Shown here: one piece after another, positions 18,408 through 27,376 of the stretch | How the letters are laid out: the number at the start of each line of letters is the position of its first letter | How positions within the stretch are numbered: the first letter of the stretch is position 1 | Source: DATMER01 sp963741305 | Lineage (GTDB): Bacteria; Acidobacteriota; Thermoanaerobaculia; Multivoradales; UBA5704 | Assembly: GCA_963741305.1 (NCBI GenBank) | Contig: CAVUHL010000001.1 | Coordinates: 1 to 64,000 of the forward strand | Reading direction: 5' to 3' | DNA length: 64,000 nt | The notes under the pieces: model-generated | What the model was told of the DNA's origin: nothing | Seen by the model: only the letters and a program-made list of their open reading frames with translations | The model's database searches: none | Made by a program: the position numbers and the translations under genes

Positions 18408-18713
18408 TTAGAAAGCTCCCCAACGCTTCGTTAAAATTCGCTCATCGTGTGAGCCCCCGGCGCCAGGTTCTTTGACAACTGATAGACTTTCTCTTATGCG
18501 ATGGCGATGCGCGAACCCCCAGCGAACGGGCAAACTCCTGGGGAGGTTCGCGGAGTTGGAGAATCCGTGGGCAAGTGTCTGGTAATGAAGCACTTGGAGA
18601 TAAGCCGCCGGCAGAGCCAGGGCTCTCGGTACGCCCTTCCAGCGACCCAACGGGGCAGGTTCGCGGAACTGCTACGCCAAACGCTGTACCAGCAGTCAGT
18701 TAAGAAGCCGGCA
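18408..18713 (+). promoter_or_regulatory. Leader of array 4
   Basis: Contains TTCTTTGACAACTGA (18469-18483). GCGAACC (18511-18517) is inverted relative to GGTTCGCGGA at 18545-18554, and a second GGTTCGCGGA at 18658-18667 ends 47 bp before the first repeat. The array 5 leader has the same layout with TTAGC replacing TTCGC. Likely holds the promoter and the leader-anchoring sites for Cas1-Cas2. Confidence 0.75.
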
Positions 18714-20294
18714 GTCGCAATAGATCGAGACCCTTCGGGGGATTGAGACCGAACGGGCTGGCCGTGAAGGACTGCGTGGGCTTCGTCGCAATAGATCGAG
18801 ACCCTTCGGGGGATTGAGACTCTTTCGGTGACGTATCAGTACGCGCTCAACAAGGTCGCAATAGATCGAGACCCTTCGGGGGATTGAGACCGGTACTCTG
18901 AGTTGTGAACCCGGGTCGGTCCCCGTCGCAATAGATCGAGACCCTTCGGGGGATTGAGACTCGGCGCCCTACGCGCAGGCCATCAACATCGGCCGGTCGC
19001 AATAGATCGAGACCCTTCGGGGGATTGAGACATGGTACCACTCCCTCAGAAGTCCGGCTCTGGCGTCGCAATAGATCGAGACCCTTCGGGGGATTGAGAC
19101 ATTCCGGCCGTCTCTAGAAACTCAAGCAACGTCGAGTCGCAATAGATCGAGACCCTTCGGGGGATTGAGACCACTTGACGGCACCCCAATGCCAGCGATT
19201 TATTGTCGCAATAGATCGAGACCCTTCGGGGGATTGAGACACGGCCCCGAGAGCCTTCGTCTCTTCGACCTTGCGTCGCAATAGATCGAGACCCTTCGGG
19301 GGATTGAGACGAGGCCGGGGTGGCGTCCATGCGAGGCGAGGAGCCGTCGCAATAGATCGAGACCCTTCGGGGGATTGAGACTTCAGGGCGAAGAGCGCCC
19401 GCTCGAGGCCCTTGGGGTCGCAATAGATCGAGACCCTTCGGGGGATTGAGACGTCCTGAAACCGGCCAGCATTCGAGAGGTTCGCCACGTCGCAATAGAT
19501 CGAGACCCTTCGGGGGATTGAGACTTCCGCGAAGGCCAGGCCGAGCAGAATGTGGGGTCGCAATAGATCGAGACCCTTCGGGGGATTGAGACCGGACTAC
19601 GTGGACAACGTCGTCCTGGCCGGCGCGTCGCAATAGATCGAGACCCTTCGGGGGATTGAGACTTGTCTCTACGTTCACATCCCGCAGAAGCGAGCGTCGC
19701 AATAGATCGAGACCCTTCGGGGGATTGAGACTCCTTAACGGGTCATGCGCCGCCTCCCCTGGCACCGTCGCAATAGATCGAGACCCTTCGGGGGATTGAG
19801 ACAGTTCCTGGAGGGCCACCTCGAATTGCTTCTGTGTCGCAATAGATCGAGACCCTTCGGGGGATTGAGACGGAGTCGTCGGTGGACACCATCCTGGCCG
19901 GCGCCTGTCGCAATAGATCGAGACCCTTCGGGGGATTGAGACGTGCTCAGCCGCATCAACGTCGTCGAACCCCGGCCGTCGCAATAGATCGAGACCCTTC
20001 GGGGGATTGAGACTTCAGGTTGTTCCAGGAGACGCCCAGCGCCCCCAGGTCGCAATAGATCGAGACCCTTCGGGGGATTGAGACCGAAGGATCAGCTGGG
20101 AAGTCTTCCCGGCAACCATGTCGCAATAGATCGAGACCCTTCGGGGGATTGAGACTGAACGGCCCGGCGGAAGTCCTTTGTGGATGCGGTCGCAATAGAT
20201 CGAGACCCTTCGGGGGATTGAGACCCGGCCTCGGGAGTTCGCCGCTGCCCTCGTCGGCGTCGCAATAGATCGAGACCCTTCGGGGGATTAAGCA
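18714..20294 (+). CRISPR. CRISPR array 4: 23 repeats of 36 nt, 22 spacers
   Basis: Repeats start at 18714, 18785, 18855, 18925, 18996, 19065, 19136, 19205, 19275, 19346, 19417, 19489, 19557, 19627, 19696, 19767, 19836, 19907, 19978, 20049, 20120, 20189 and 20259. The repeat starts GTCGCAATAGATCGAGAC and ends CGGGGGATTGAGAC, giving an ATTGAGAC 5' tag. The last repeat is degenerate (ends ATTAAGCA), so the leader is on the left and transcription is plus. Spacers are 31-36 nt. Confidence 0.98.
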
Positions 20295-20339
20295 TCGCCG
20301 GGCCTGAGCCGCTGGCGTCGAAGAAGACCAGGCACAGTC

Positions 20340-20655
20340 AGAGACCTCCGGCAGAGCCGGAGGCTTGAAATATGGGAGCCGCTCAAAGCGGCTTAGCTGT
20401 GAGCCGCCTAAAGGCGGCTGGCTGCCACTGCGACCACGACTCCTTCTTATCCCACTGGGCGACCGACCTGTCATCTGGACCGCCGGCCGCTCCTTCGCCG
20501 CAGCTTTTGAGGTAGACAGTTAAATGCCGCCCACCCCTCCGCCCTTCTCCTTTGCAACTCCGATCGACTCCGAACAGTGAAGCCCGCCCATCCTCCCACA
20601 ATCCCGGAACTGTCAAACTCTGGGAGTCCCCCGGCAGAGCCGGGGGTTTACCTAG
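20340..20655. repeat. Palindromic spacer region after array 4
   Basis: Consecutive hairpins: CCTCCGGCAGAGCCGGAGG (from 20345), GCCGCTCAAAGCGGC, GCCGCCTAAAGGCGGC and CCCCCGGCAGAGCCGGGGG (about 20630-20648). The first and last are variants of one hairpin and may terminate array transcription or be short REP elements. No gene recognised between 20295 and 20768. Confidence 0.55.
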
Positions 20656-20768
20656 GTGAAATTAAATCGGGGCTCTGTGGCTCGGTTCCTTACCAAAACG
20701 GTCCCGCCCGGTGTCTCAGCCCTGTAGCCGCCAATTCCGGCGGTCCTTCATCCCAGACCGGAGGAATC

Positions 20769-20927
20769 ATGAGCGATCAAGAGACTGCATCCCGCAAGGC
20801 AGATAAACCGGGTGACCTGGGCGACCAGACACCCTCTCTCGGCCCGATCGTTCCTGTTCCATCGGACGGTGGCAGCGGCAATCCTCCGCCGGGAGAACAC
20901 GACGAGCCCAGGCGCCCGCGTAGCTGA
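20769..20927 (+). CDS. Small hydrophilic hypothetical protein
   Basis: 52 aa, MSDQETASRKADKPGDLGDQ then a Gly/Pro-rich tail, after a good ribosome site (GGAGG 5 nt before ATG). No family recognised. It precedes the lipoprotein-cas6 operon by 38 nt. Plausible small gene, possibly part of that operon. Confidence 0.45.
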   Translation: MSDQETASRKADKPGDLGDQTPSLGPIVPVPSDGGSGNPPPGEHDEPRRPRS

Positions 20928-20965
20928 ATGAAACCCATCGGCGCGGAGCTGCGGTGAGAAGCGTG

Positions 20966-21322
20966 ATGCGAAGCCTTGTTCTTCTCCTGGGCCTCACGGT
21001 GCTGGCGTGCCAGCCCGGCGCGAGATCCACATGGTCCTATGAGGAGATCCGCACGAGGGTTGCCGGCAGGACGGCGGCCGAGGTGGAGCAGCTCCTCGGC
21101 GCACCCGATCTCCGGGAGTCCGTGCTGGGGGATCAGCACTGGATCTGGTGGAATTACACGTTCCTCGCCGGAGAGCAGTACGCGCCGGAGATCCGCGGCC
21201 AGGTGGTGCATCTGGAGATCGTGCTGCAGAAGCCCGCCGGCCGCGGTTCGACTTCGCCGTCCGAATGGCGTGTCACCGGTCCGTTTTCTGTGAGCTATTC
21301 GATGGCATCCAAAAAACCTTGA
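20966..21322 (+). CDS. Small SmpA/OmlA-like lipoprotein
   Basis: 118 aa. MRSLVLLLGLTVLACQPG is a lipoprotein signal with lipobox LTVLAC. The mature part RVAGRTAAEVEQLLGAPD and HWIWWNYTF resembles the SmpA/BamE-type fold (motif RTaaEVxxLLGxPD). It ends 17 nt before cas6 and may be cotranscribed with it. A GTG 4 codons upstream is an alternative start. Any link to CRISPR function is unknown. Confidence 0.65.
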   Translation: MRSLVLLLGLTVLACQPGARSTWSYEEIRTRVAGRTAAEVEQLLGAPDLRESVLGDQHWIWWNYTFLAGEQYAPEIRGQVVHLEIVLQKPAGRGSTSPSEWRVTGPFSVSYSMASKKP

Positions 21323-21339
21323 CGTTCCGGAGCGAGACC

Positions 21340-22293
21340 ATGGATTACGACCTTCCCAAGATCCCCTACCTCCGCCTGCGGTGCACGCTGCGGGCGGAGG
21401 AGGAGGCGCTGCTCCCTGGATTCAAGGGCTCGATGCTGCGGGGCGCCTTCGGCCACGCATTGCGCCGGGCGGCTTGCGCCATGGGGCCGAAGCAGCCGTG
21501 CGAGACTTGCGGCCTGCGCTCGGCCTGCCTTTATACGCGGCTGTTCGAAACCTTTCTGGAGGAGGGGACGCCGCCGCCCTTCCTCCGGGGGCAGAGGGAG
21601 GCGCCGCGGCCGTTCGTTTTCGAGGCGGAGGAGGAGCGCCGCCACTTCGCCCCGGGCGACCGGCTGCGGTTCGACCTCCTCCTGTTCGGCTCGGCCGTGG
21701 GGCTCCAGGCCCTCGCGGTGATGGCCGTCGCCCGTATGGCCGAGCGCGGCCTCGGCGAGCGCCGGCGGCGGTTCGCGGTCGAAGTGATCGCGTATCAGGA
21801 TGCCTTGGGAGATTTCCGACCGGTCGTCACCCCTGGCCCGCTGGCGCCGCCGGTCCTGCCGCCGCGCAACGGTCTTCCCGAGGACGGTTTCACCCTGTAC
21901 TTCCGGACTCCCGCCCGTTTCAAGACCAACGGCCATCTGGTGAGCGGGGTGGGCTTCCGGGACTTCACCTTCCGTGCCCTGGCGCGGGTGCTCGAACTGG
22001 CCCATTTCTTCGGAGACCGCGCCGCCGTGGACTGGAATTTCCAATCCCTGCTGCGCCAAACCGATGGCGTGCGCGTGGTGGATCAACGCCTGGTATGGCA
22101 GGACCTCAAGCGTTACAGCTCCCGCCAGAGGGCCGAGATGTGCTTCGGCGGCTTCATGGGCTCGATGCGTCTCGAAGGCGATCTCACCCCCTTCGCACCC
22201 CTCCTGCGCACCGCCGAGATCGTCCACATCGGCAAAGGGGCGACGTTTGGGTTGGGGCGGGTGGAAATCGCCGCGGAAAAGGAGGAATCATGA
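21340..22293 (+). CDS. cas6: CRISPR pre-crRNA endonuclease Cas6 (copy A)
   Basis: 317 aa. An N-terminal RAMP domain with LLPGFKGSMLRGAFGHALRR and a Cys cluster (CETCGLRSAC) is followed by a C-terminal RAMP domain ending CFGGFMGSMRLEGDL, LLRTAEIVHIGKGATFGLG; the glycine-rich loop and HIGKG motif are typical of the Cas6 family found with type III and I systems. Its stop overlaps the next gene (ATGA). It should cut pre-crRNA in the repeats to leave ATTG-type 8-nt tags. Which repeat family it serves cannot be read off. Confidence 0.88.
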   Translation: MDYDLPKIPYLRLRCTLRAEEEALLPGFKGSMLRGAFGHALRRAACAMGPKQPCETCGLRSACLYTRLFETFLEEGTPPPFLRGQREAPRPFVFEAEEERRHFAPGDRLRFDLLLFGSAVGLQALAVMAVARMAERGLGERRRRFAVEVIAYQDALGDFRPVVTPGPLAPPVLPPRNGLPEDGFTLYFRTPARFKTNGHLVSGVGFRDFTFRALARVLELAHFFGDRAAVDWNFQSLLRQTDGVRVVDQRLVWQDLKRYSSRQRAEMCFGGFMGSMRLEGDLTPFAPLLRTAEIVHIGKGATFGLGRVEIAAEKEES

Positions 22294-22983
22294 AGCGCGC
22301 TTTGATGCTGCTGTTGCTCGTTATCCGTGGTATTCCCCTTGACGGCCCGGGCACAATCCTCGGACCTTGCCTCTCGAGAGCTTCGTCTGGAGATCAAGGA
22401 GGCCGAGGACCGTGCGGGAGACAGAATCCGAGAGATCCAGCGCCGAGTCGAAAGCTTGGAGTTCATTCTCCGTATCCTTGGTATCAGCATCGTGGGGTTC
22501 GTTCCGGCCTTCTGGCTGATCTTTCGTAAGACGAGGAAAAGGGTCGAGGAGAGGGTCGGCACAGTGATCGAGTCCCGGCCCCGAGCCCTGCTCGCCCTGC
22601 TTGACGAGCGGGATGCTGGCTTGAAGCTACGCCGGGAAACCGCCATCCTGGTCGTAGCGGAGACGCTGGAAACCGAAGGATTGCTTCGGGCAAGCGGCTT
22701 TGCCCAGGTGATCACACGAAGCCCAACTGATATCACGGAGCGCATGGACCGGACCTCAGTCGTCATTTTCGACCTCGATTCCGGCTGTTCGGAGCAAACC
22801 GCCTCGGAGCTCATCACCCGGAGCTCCCTCGAATACTTCCTCGTCTATACTTCTGGGCCGGGACGCTCGATTATTCGTGGGAAGGGCGGAACGTTCGCAA
22901 ACTCCCCGGTAACGCTCTTCGGTCGCTTGACCGAATTGATCGTGTACAAAGCCGCCGTCGAGCGAGAGCTTCGGAAGCTGTGA
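22290..22983 (+). CDS. Membrane-anchored protein with Rossmann-like domain, between two cas6 genes
   Basis: ATG at 22290 with GGAGG 5 nt upstream gives MKRALMLLLLVI, then the frame shifts near 22325 to VFPLTARAQSSDL, together a signal peptide. As written the longest frame begins at GTG 22327. Next are a charged helix (RLEIKEAEDRAGDRIREIQR), a transmembrane segment (ILRILGISIVGFVPAFWLIF), a basic linker, and an alternating beta/alpha domain (AILVVAETLETEGLL, TSVVIFDLDSG, EYFLVYTSGPGRSI). Overlaps cas6 genes on both sides, so it belongs to the CRISPR operon. No family recognised; the fold and context suggest a nucleotide-sensing or signalling role. Inference only. Confidence 0.7.
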
Positions 22984-24005
22984 GTGCAGGCCAAGACGCT
23001 GAACCGCAAGAAGCCGCCATGCACCCCTACCTCCGCCTTCACCTTCAGGTGCGACCGGCCTCCGGCCGGAGGAGCGCCGAACTGGCTCCTCCTGCCGCTC
23101 TGGTCCGGCGCGTCCTGGGGAAGGCGTTCATCGACACGTTCTGCCCGTTCGGTGAGCCGCGGTGCCAGCCGCCGAGCCAGGGGGCCGAGGCAGGGAGCGA
23201 GCCGCGGCCGAGTCCGCAGGCCCTCTGCCACCTCGCAGAATGCTGCCCCTACGGCGTGCTCTTCGCCGCCAGCCGGAGCGCGCGGCCCCCATTCGCGCTG
23301 TACACCTCGGGGAACGAAGTAGAAAGAGCCATCCTGGAGGTCACACTGCTGGGAGCGGGCTGGCGCCTCTATCCCTGGGTCCTCTCGGGTCTCGCACAGG
23401 CCTTTCGGTTGGGGCTTGGGAGCGAGCGGACCGGGTGGATCCTCGAAACCGTCGACCGGATTCGGCCCGACCGCAGCCGTGAGAGGCTCTGTGGCGGCGA
23501 TTTGACGCAACTGAGCTCAACCCTGGATCCGGATTGGCTCGGGCTAGGTATGGAGCCCTTTCTCGCTCCCCAGCCGGTGGAGATCCGGTTGCTGAGCCCT
23601 GCGCGGCTTCTCCAAGGAGGTCGCCTCCTCCCGCGGAACGCGCCGGTGCCCTTCGCGCTGCTCATTGCCCGCATCCTCGATCGTTTCCGCGGCCTCTACG
23701 GTGAAAGCTCCAGCGAGATCCTCCATGCCGCCATCCGTCCCACCGTCGAAGCCGAGGCCGCGCGGGTGCCGCTCCTCGTGAACGAAACCAAATGGATCGA
23801 GGTGAAGGACTACTCCGCCCGCTCGGGCGCCGAGATGCTGCTCGGCGGCAAGATCGGCCGCCTGGTCTACGGACCCGAAGCGGCGAGGTTCTTCCCGATC
23901 CTCCAGGCCGGTGAGATCCTTCACCTGGGCAAGAACCCCACCGCGGGGTGCGGCAGGATCGAGGTCAGGTTGCCGGAAGGCGGGGAGGGAAGTTCCACGA
24001 AGTGA
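22980..24005 (+). CDS. Second Cas6-like RAMP endonuclease (copy B)
   Basis: 341 aa from the GTG at 22980 (overlapping the previous stop) or 328 aa from the ATG at 23019. It diverges strongly from copy A but shares the layout: an N-terminal block with CHLAECCPYGVLFAAS, a middle domain, and a C-terminal Cas6 signature GGKIGRLVYGPEAA, LQAGEILHLGKNPTAGCGRI. Probably processes a different repeat family from copy A. Array 5 lies 285 bp downstream. Confidence 0.82.
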   Translation: MSAGQDAEPQEAAMHPYLRLHLQVRPASGRRSAELAPPAALVRRVLGKAFIDTFCPFGEPRCQPPSQGAEAGSEPRPSPQALCHLAECCPYGVLFAASRSARPPFALYTSGNEVERAILEVTLLGAGWRLYPWVLSGLAQAFRLGLGSERTGWILETVDRIRPDRSRERLCGGDLTQLSSTLDPDWLGLGMEPFLAPQPVEIRLLSPARLLQGGRLLPRNAPVPFALLIARILDRFRGLYGESSSEILHAAIRPTVEAEAARVPLLVNETKWIEVKDYSARSGAEMLLGGKIGRLVYGPEAARFFPILQAGEILHLGKNPTAGCGRIEVRLPEGGEGSSTK

Positions 24006-24290
24006 AATCGCCGAGGCGGAAGGTCTTCATCTTTTGGAGTCCAAGGGCTCTTTGACAACTGATTTACTTCTCTCTCATCTGGAGCGGCGCTAACCTCTGA
24101 GAGTGCCCAAAAAGGGGGGAGGTTAGCGGAAGGGGAAGAAATTGGGGTAAGATGCGTAGAATGAGGCAGATAGGTGATTGCGGCGTCCCAGTGGCCAAGC
24201 GCCAGAACGCAGACTCGGGAGCCCGGCGACGGGAGGTTAGCGGAATGGCCACCTTAAAGTCTTTCCCTTCAGGGGGTTAGAGGGGCAGGA
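24006..24290 (+). promoter_or_regulatory. Leader of array 5
   Basis: CTCTTTGACAACTGAT at 24048-24063. GCTAACC (24089-24095) is inverted relative to GGTTAGCGGA at 24121-24130; a second GGTTAGCGGA at 24235-24244 ends 47 bp before the first repeat. Same spacing as the array 4 leader, with matched C-to-A changes in both arms. Confidence 0.75.
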
Positions 24291-24553
24291 GTCGCAAAGC
24301 AGTCAGGACCCTTCGGGGGATTGAGACGGCCATGGAGATACCCAGTTGCCGAACCCGGGCCAGTCGCAAAGCAGTCAGGACCCTTCGGGGGATTGAGACC
24401 GTAATAACCGCACTACGCGGAAACCGTGTGCTGCGGCCGGGTCGCAAAGCAGTCAGGACCCTTCGGGGGATTGAGACTCCACAACGAGTAGGCCCACTTC
24501 AAAGTGAGGGCCTCACGTCGCAAAGCAGTCAGGACCCTTCGGGGGATTGAGAC
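24291..24553 (+). CRISPR. CRISPR array 5: 4 repeats of 37 nt, 3 spacers
   Basis: Repeats start at 24291, 24363, 24441 and 24517. The 5' half GTCGCAAAGCAGTCAGGA is unique; the 3' half CCCTTCGGGGGATTGAGAC is shared with array 4. Spacers are 35-41 nt. Leader on the left; transcription plus. Confidence 0.96.
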
Positions 24554-25281
24554 AATTCGATCTCCGGCTCGGCCTTACGCCAACCGGCAGCCCATGGCAG
24601 CTCGGGGGGCCTTCCGACGAGGTGATCGAGTCGCTCTGAGAGGCGATCCGCCGCATCGAGAAGCGCCAGATCGAGACGGAGAGCCGCATTGAGCAGCTCG
24701 AGCAGGCCATGAGAGAGCGGTCCGGCAGGTGACGCGCCCTAACGCCTAATGATCGGGGGACAATCGGGGACATTTGGGGGCCAGTGAGCCTCAACTTTGT
24801 CTCCAAAAAGCCAACGACAGAGGTCGTAGATATTACCCGTAAACCTCTGCGGTTACGTAGTTTACGCTGTTGTTGGAGTTGGCTCGTTTTGGCCGGAATG
24901 GGACTCGTTGTCCGCCGACTTACCCGCGCTCGTCCTTCATCCGCGGGGAAGAGGGGTTGCTCTCCCGACCGCCCAGGGCCAATCCCGGGCGGACCGCCTG
25001 GACTACCCCCAACTCCTCCGCTGGCTTACCTGAATGAACTTACGCGCCGCTGCCACCAACCGGTGGAGCCCCATTGAGCCCCAAGGCCTTGGACGCGGGA
25101 TCGCACGCACACGGTATTTGGTGCGTATTCGGTGCGCCGGGCTTTGACGGCTCGTGCTAGAGACGTAAGTCGTTGATTCTATTGGTATCCCCAACGGACG
25201 CGGGTTCGAACTATAACCCCTCTACTTTCACTGGCTTAGAGAAATTCCTGCAACGGGTGGACACCTTCCGGCGGACAGAGA
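24554..25281. other. Intergenic region after array 5
   Basis: No gene recognised. A segment around 25165-25215 (GTCGTTGATTCTATTGGT, then CGGGTTCGAACTATAA) resembles the junction often left next to integrase/tRNA attachment sites, but no tRNA can be folded. Confidence 0.35.
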
Positions 25282-25299
25282 TTGCGGCTTGAAGACATG

Positions 25300-25780
25300 C
25301 TGATAAATCGAAGACATGGAGGACGACAACCCTACCGCCCACCCGCTCAAGCTCCACCGTCCCGCGGGACGGCGACCTTTCCCCCTTTCCTGCTGACGCA
25401 AACGCCACCCGCGCTTCGGCGTCCTCGTAGTGGGGTAGGACGACACCCCTCCCGCCCATCCTCTCAAGCACCGCCATCCGTGAGGACGGCTACCTTCCCC
25501 CCATCACGCTTGACGCAAACGCCCCCTCTCCTGCGAGCCCTGATGCCACGCCGGAGCAGCTCTCGCACCCATTGCACCCGCCCGGAGCTCCTCCGTCGTC
25601 TCGGCCGCCGTGGTGGACGGCAACGTCCCCCCGCAGATCGGCTCCGCAAGCTCCGCCGAACTGCTCCCACCCGCGCAAGCTCCACCTCCATCGCGGACGG
25701 CAACCTTCCCCCGTCCTCGCTGGACGCAAACGCCCCCCTCTCTTCGCGCAGCCTCCGCGCCGACGGCACCGCTCTATCTA
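25300..25780. repeat. Degenerate direct repeats
   Basis: At least three diverged units of about 60-70 bp containing GACGGCNACCTT-CCCCC and GACGCAAACGCC occur near 25365, 25480 and 25695. All frames give low-complexity Pro/Arg/Ser-rich translations, so no CDS is called. The minus strand reads related segments with AFAS and GGR motifs, possibly a decayed repeat protein. Confidence 0.45.
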
Positions 25781-26284
25781 CAAGGCCGGGTGGCCACGCC
25801 GGAGACTGCGGCCGTGAACAGCCGTCCTCCGTTCCTCCGGCGCGCCCACCCAATCTCCCGTCCGCCCGCCCATTTCATTTCCCCCACCCTCGGGCCCCGC
25901 ACCGTGCCGTGGCATTCCGGACCTTTCCCCCACCCTACGGCCCGGGAGCTGCCCGCCCCTGGCTCCGGCGGGGGCGGCGCCACCCAACCCACCGCAGGGC
26001 TGGGGTCCGGTAACGCGGCATTGACCCGACCCAGCCCTGCCGCGCCACGCCCCGCCTCCGGGCTGCGCCTTTACATAAGCGGAGCCTATGTAAACCAGGG
26101 GCGGGCACCAACCCGGGCCTCCAAAGACGCGCATCCCGAAACGATCGTGGAGCACCGTGCGGGGCCCGTCCCCCGAACTAGGGCCCGGCAGCTTGGCTCC
26201 GCTGGCGCTCCGCCAAACTGCCGAATCCATTCCATGCCCCCCGCCCTCCCCCGCCCGCCCGAGACCCACCCACCCCACGGCGCC

Positions 26285-26370
26285 GCGTCTTTGCGCGCTA
26301 CGCACGAGCCGCCTAGCGGCGTCTCGTGCTCGTTTTCCGCGCCAGCCGTGGCGCCTCCCGCCCACCCGGC
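26285..26370. repeat. Flanking direct repeat, left copy
   Basis: About 86 bp, including CACGAGCCGCCTAGCGGCGT, CTCGTGCTCG and CGCGCCAGCCGTGGCGCCTC, repeated with changes at 26996-27080. The two copies flank the Cys-rich gene. Each has two internal palindromes, so they may be mobile-cassette ends. The DNA from 25781 to here is GC-rich with no supportable gene; it has a palindrome TTTACATA...TATGTAAA near 26070-26095. Confidence 0.5.
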
Positions 26371-26476
26371 CCCATGGAGTTACCGTCTCGTGGGCGTCGG
26401 CCTACTCTTGCAAGTGTCCCGCGAAGGCTGGAAGGCAAGGGCCGCGGGTACTCCGCAGCCCCACGGCGAGCGTCAG

Positions 26477-26827
26477 CTAACAGTAGGTATTTGGAGGGGG
26501 AGTCCAACTGCCGCAGTTGTTCTGGTGGCAGTTTCTCAGGCAAGCCTGACAGGCAAGCCCCATGCTGCAGGCCCAGTCGCAAGTGTCAAGGCAATCATAA
26601 TGGCAGGTACACCACGGATCAGCGACAGAACACGTGGTGACCGTACCGTCGCAGTCAATAGAGGTCGCCGGTACACTCGTGCAATAACTCACCGGCGTGC
26701 ACATCAAGGCAGCGGCGGAGCAATGCGTGGTGCACGTCGTGGCAAACAGCGGCGGGGAGACCGTGCCGAGGAAGATAGCTGCCGCTGTGACCGGCAGCAG
26801 CGCGGTGAGGTTGAAGAGCCTTCGCAT
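26477..26827 (-). CDS. Secreted cysteine-rich protein
   Basis: 116 aa. Good ribosome site (AAGGAGG 7 nt before ATG). Signal peptide MRRLFNLTALLPVTAAAIFL up to SPPLFA. The mature part has 16 Cys in about 85 residues (TTCTTHCSAAALMC, DPWCTCHYDCLDTCDWAC, ACLRNC). No family recognised; it resembles disulfide-rich bacterial exported peptides of unknown role. Flanked by direct repeats at 26285 and 26996, which suggests acquisition as a unit. Confidence 0.7.
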   Translation of the reverse strand: MRRLFNLTALLPVTAAAIFLGTVSPPLFATTCTTHCSAAALMCTPVSYCTSVPATSIDCDGTVTTCSVADPWCTCHYDCLDTCDWACSMGLACQACLRNCHQNNCGSWTPPPNTYC

Positions 26828-26995
26828 TTAGAGCCTCCTTTGCGCTTGCAGTTTCCTTGTTCGAGCACTCTTTGTGTACAGAGCCGGCACCGTACGAGCA
26901 CGTGTCGACACGGATGGGGAGTAACTCCCTAAAAGCTAAAGTGCCCAAGACTCCTCGGGCGGGACAGACCCTCAAGAAGCAGAGGTGTCCCGCGT

Positions 26996-27080
26996 CTTGG
27001 CGCGCTGCGCGCGAGCCGCCTGACGGCGTCTCGTGCTCGTCCGCGCCAGCCGCGGCGCCTCCCCCTGCCCGGCCCCCGTC
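26996..27080. repeat. Flanking direct repeat, right copy
   Basis: Second copy of the 26285 element (CGCGAGCCGCCTGACGGCGT, then CTCGTGCTCGTCCGCGCC). The intergenic DNA after it to 27376 has a perfect hairpin AAACGAAAC-TG-GTTTCGTTT at 27187-27206 and no gene. Confidence 0.5.
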
Positions 27081-27376
27081 CAAACCCCCTTCCCGTGATT
27101 GCTAGGCCACGCAGGTTTGGGCCACCCTTTTTGACTAATCAAAACCAACCAAACGCAATCCCGGCGGGCCTTTGCTGGCGTCCAAAAAACGAAACTGGTT
27201 TCGTTTCGGCCTCTTTGCCGCCCGCGAGAGGGGTTTCGCGACGCTTCCTCGCCACTAAGACCATGCTGGACAGGCACTTCCGCCGACGCCGCACTGCGGC
27301 GGAAAAAGTCACCAGAACAACGCTTTTGGTCACCCGGCCCGGCTGACCCATTGATGCGATACAGTTTCATCACACC

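Noticed and set aside
25160..25220. tRNA-like segment (GGGTTCGAAC)
   Set aside because: No T-stem or acceptor pairing could be formed; only noted as a possible attachment remnant.
26060..26100. Integron attC site around TTTACATA...TATGTAAA
   Set aside because: No R'/R'' core (GTTRRRY/RYYYAAC) and no IntI; the nearby recombinase is XerC/D-like.
25282..26932. Several long plus-strand open frames
   Set aside because: Pro/Arg/Ser-rich translations with no ribosome sites or domains, opposite to GC-rich repeat DNA; treated as non-coding.
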